Source: Cryomorphaceae bacterium
Lineage (GTDB): Bacteria; Bacteroidota; Bacteroidia; Flavobacteriales; Schleiferiaceae
NCBI GenBank assembly: GCA_017858515.1
Contig: JAFMBM010000035.1
Coordinates: 1 to 33,934, forward strand
Length of the DNA stretch: 33,934 bases
Reading direction: 5' to 3'
The notes below the pieces were generated by a model. The model had not been told where the DNA came from. It saw nothing but the letters and a program-made list of their open reading frames with translations, and searched no databases. Below are positions 32,811 to 33,934 of the stretch, one piece after another. Position 1 is the first letter of the stretch, and each line of letters begins with the position of its first letter. A program made the translations under genes and the position numbers.

Positions 32811-33934
32811 TTAAGCTTTGGTTAAACTATAAAGGTCGACTCTTCGATCTCTCAGGTTTCGTACACTTCCGAAGGAATTCAATTGGCGCAAAAGATCAAT
32901 ATCAACATCTACTACTAGTATCATTTCAGTATTTTGAGTTGCTTCTGCCTTTATTCCGTTCGTTGGAAAAGGAAAGTCGCAGGGAGTAAAGACCATAGAT
33001 TGAGCAAATTGTATATCCATATTGTGAACCTTTGGTAGGTTTCCAACACTTCCAGCAATAGCAACATAACATTCGTTTTCAATAGCTCTTGCTTGTGCAC
33101 AGTTTCGAACCCTTGAATATCCGTTTTGAGTATCGGTTAAGAAAGGAACGAAAAGGATATCCATTCCATCCAAAGCCATTAAACGGCTGAGCTCGGGAAA
33201 CTCAACATCATAGCATATCAAAATACCAATCTTTCCGCAGTCTGTGTCGAAGGTTTGAATTCTACTACCCCCTTTAAGTCCCCATACTTTGGCCTCGTCT
33301 GGAGTAACGTGAATCTTCTCATAGCGCGAAGTAGATCCATCTCTGCGATGCAAGTATCCAACATTCAGAAGTACACCATCTTCAAAAAGAGGCATACTTC
33401 CACCAATAATATTGATGTTATAAGAAACAGCTAGTTTGTTGAAACGCGCCACAATTTCATCTGTAAACCCGGCCAATTTTCGAATGGCATCGGATTCACT
33501 CAAATGATTGTGATCAGCCATAAGTGGCGCATTGAAGAATTCTGGAAAGAGGGCAAAATCACATCGGTAACCCGAAACGGCGTCTATAAAGAATTCAGCT
33601 TGCTGCATCAAATCATCGAGATCGGCATATCCGCGCATTTGCCATTGAACTAATCCCATCCGAACTACCTTCTTAATGGTGGATGGGGTGTCATGTGGCT
33701 TTTCAAAATAGACGTTATTCCATTCTAAGAGCACGGCGTATTCTTTCGATGCCGTATCTCCTTCCAAATAATTCTTTAAAATCCTAGACGGATGGAAATC
33801 GTTTGAAAGTTGAAAATCTAAAACGGGATCGTGAATTTCTTTTTCTCTAACCTTACGGATGTATTCTATTGGAGAAAGTTCGTTTGCGTATTTGTGATAG
33901 TTCGGAATTCTTCCACCGAAGGCAATTCCTTTTA
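32811..33934 (-). CDS. GNAT acetyltransferase / carbon-nitrogen hydrolase fusion, N terminus cut by window edge
   Basis: The minus-strand frame is open from its stop at 32811 to the window edge, at least 373 residues. A TTG near 33767 might look like a start, but the upstream codons read as coding (AFGGRIPNYHKYANELS), typical of the end of the GNAT domain in bifunctional Bacteroidota proteins, so the gene extends beyond the window. The C-terminal nitrilase domain has the Glu-Lys-Cys triad: E in FPEFF, K in YEKIHVTPDE, and C in ILICYDVEFPE. It probably hydrolyses an amide such as an N-carbamoyl compound or omega-amide. The substrate is unknown. Confidence 0.87.
   Translation of the reverse strand, partial: KGIAFGGRIPNYHKYANELSPIEYIRKVREKEIHDPVLDFQLSNDFHPSRILKNYLEGDTASKEYAVLLEWNNVYFEKPHDTPSTIKKVVRMGLVQWQMRGYADLDDLMQQAEFFIDAVSGYRCDFALFPEFFNAPLMADHNHLSESDAIRKLAGFTDEIVARFNKLAVSYNINIIGGSMPLFEDGVLLNVGYLHRRDGSTSRYEKIHVTPDEAKVWGLKGGSRIQTFDTDCGKIGILICYDVEFPELSRLMALDGMDILFVPFLTDTQNGYSRVRNCAQARAIENECYVAIAGSVGNLPKVHNMDIQFAQSMVFTPCDFPFPTNGIKAEATQNTEMILVVDVDIDLLRQLNSFGSVRNLRDRRVDLYSLTKA

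Noticed and set aside
33765-33767. TTG as start of the carbon-nitrogen hydrolase
   Set aside because: Upstream codons continue to the window edge and read as the end of a GNAT domain, so this is internal.
1-33934. CRISPR arrays, tRNA or rRNA genes
   Set aside because: No regularly spaced direct repeats and no cloverleaf or rRNA-like segments were noticed on reading either strand; a dedicated scan was not possible.

Overview
The window looks like chromosomal DNA from a Bacteroidota species, most likely of the class Flavobacteriia. Several independent signs agree. Promoters match the Bacteroidota pattern (TTG-like -33, TAnnTTTG at -7). The genes include a mevalonate pathway, DUF4286, DUF2797, a GNAT-nitrilase fusion, a WG-repeat protein, and a large exported protein with repeated Ig-like modules. 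DnaG lacks its usual zinc ligands, and the pyrophosphatase has the flavobacterial arrangement of its gate glutamate. No tRNA, rRNA, CRISPR array or intact insertion sequence was seen.

Left, about 1-3,495, is accessory in character and gene-poor. It holds the N-terminal part of a repeat-rich surface protein (minus strand, running off the left edge), a secreted WG-repeat protein, and two long gaps. The gaps contain a tandem 20-bp repeat, a 10-bp-arm inverted repeat, a broken reading frame, a 28-bp imperfect palindrome and a terminator-like hairpin.

Positions 3,496-8,233 hold a SulP transporter with a STAS domain. It converges on a compact four-gene minus-strand cassette: a small Cys-rich membrane protein (CNGSCH), an MbnP-like lipoprotein, an MbnH/MauG-like di-heme peroxidase, and a beta-barrel-like protein with a CDLCGC motif. 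This is the most interesting system in the window. It appears to be a copper-handling module related to the MbnP/MbnH pair, without a recognisable methanobactin precursor and with two partners whose roles I cannot name.

Positions 8,373-15,491 carry typA/bipA, a SulP transporter plus beta-carbonic anhydrase operon (probable bicarbonate module), a polyprenyl diphosphate synthase and dnaG. A 17-bp dyad lies between the divergent SulP and polyprenyl synthase genes.

Positions 15,488-19,615 form a tightly packed minus-strand operon read in the order PTPS-like enzyme, fabD, mvaD, mevalonate kinase, ubiA-family prenyltransferase. It is divergent from hppA, a K+-dependent membrane pyrophosphatase with an unusual C-terminal extension, and the two promoters interleave. 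A strong bidirectional terminator closes hppA.

Positions 22,266-31,249 are a long minus-strand run: serS, a lipoprotein, a TPR protein, DUF4286, an S9 peptidase, a GH3-family protein, a propeller-like exported protein and a deoxynucleoside kinase. Upstream lie rplU-rpmA with a textbook promoter and terminator, then a DUF2797 gene and a GNAT/carbon-nitrogen hydrolase fusion cut by the right edge. Many junctions use ATGA stop/start overlaps, which allowed several start sites to be revised.
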